This document shows, in pieces, positions 58,695 through 58,739 of a DNA stretch of 58,739 nucleotides. Positions within the stretch are counted from its first letter, which is position 1. Every line of letters starts with the position of its first letter. The position numbers and the translations under genes are program-made. A model generated the notes under the pieces. That model did not search any database. It was not told the origin of the DNA and saw only the letters and a program-made list of their open reading frames with translations. The stretch is from assembly GCF_008365375.1 (NCBI RefSeq), contig NZ_QOKW01000034.1, forward strand, positions 1-58,739. The letters are read 5' to 3'. The stretch is from Roseomonas genomospecies 6. GTDB taxonomy: Bacteria; Pseudomonadota; Alphaproteobacteria; Azospirillales; Azospirillaceae.

Positions 58695-58739
58695 ATGCTT
58701 TCAACTGATCCCGCCGATGCCCCCTGGCGCACGGTTGAG
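58695..58739 (+). CDS. possible start of a gene running off the window end
   Basis: From ATG 58695 the frame reads MLSTDPADAPWRTVE to the last base without a stop. This looks like a plausible protein start, but only 15 codons are visible and no clear ribosome site precedes it. The 58560-58694 stretch before it holds nothing I recognise. Confidence 0.25.
   Translation, partial: MLSTDPADAPWRTVE

Overview
The window is GC-rich (by eye close to 70% G+C in genes) and reads as a chromosomal or chromid segment of an alphaproteobacterium, most likely Azospirillum or a close Rhodospirillales relative. Clues are the codon bias, an Irr/ICE-like iron box, Rrf2 and DUF1612 proteins, the CysTWA-Sbp order, and ahcY preceded by a palindromic operator. 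Species is an inference. No rRNA, tRNA, CRISPR array, transposase or integrase was found.

Layout. 0.6-5.2 kb: MarR regulator, single-domain response regulator, CPA2 cation/proton antiporter, polytopic membrane protein. 5.4-9.2 kb: sulfate ABC transporter operon (sbp-cysT-cysW-cysA, minus strand). 9.5-14.5 kb: DUF1612 protein, Cys-rich Rrf2 regulator, MBL hydrolase, CcdA/CcdB toxin-antitoxin pair, OsmC protein, orphan Tat-exported TRAP solute-binding protein. 14.5-22.5 kb: acetate symporter pair (actP/DUF485), phytochelatin-synthase-like protein with a lipoprotein partner, a three-module CBM/beta-helix surface protein, an unlisted 46-aa membrane microprotein and a decayed DUF983 gene. 22.5-31.7 kb: one long minus-strand operon encoding an alpha/beta hydrolase, patatin, GntP permease, RND adaptor, RND pump and a small membrane protein. 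32.1-35.5 kb: two orphan oxyanion-binding proteins (TupA-like, ModA-like), then terC behind a leader carrying two copies of a structured RNA element.

35.5-54.9 kb is dominated by iron. It holds a PepSY siderophore-reductase cluster (DUF3649, frameshifted; PepSY; DUF3325) with a Fur box; DUF2218 divergent from a FatB/D/C/E-like siderophore ABC transporter across a shared palindrome; a Fiu-like TonB receptor, PiuC/YbiX hydroxylase and Sel1 protein behind ICE-like boxes; and a LysR-HTH/TrpD2 (YbiB) fusion with its own iron box. Inserted in it is a three-gene signalling operon: a periplasmic 5'-nucleotidase homologue that appears to have lost its metal site, a TorS-like hybrid kinase, and a second REC-kinase. 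55-58.7 kb: two hypothetical proteins, a PAP2 phosphatase, and ahcY behind a 40-bp palindrome.

The most notable items are the tandem covarying RNA elements upstream of terC, the degenerate nucleotidase/TorS-like module, the HTH-TrpD2 fusion under a probable iron box, the hydrolase/patatin/GntP/RND operon, and several 15-bp tandem repeats at gene starts.
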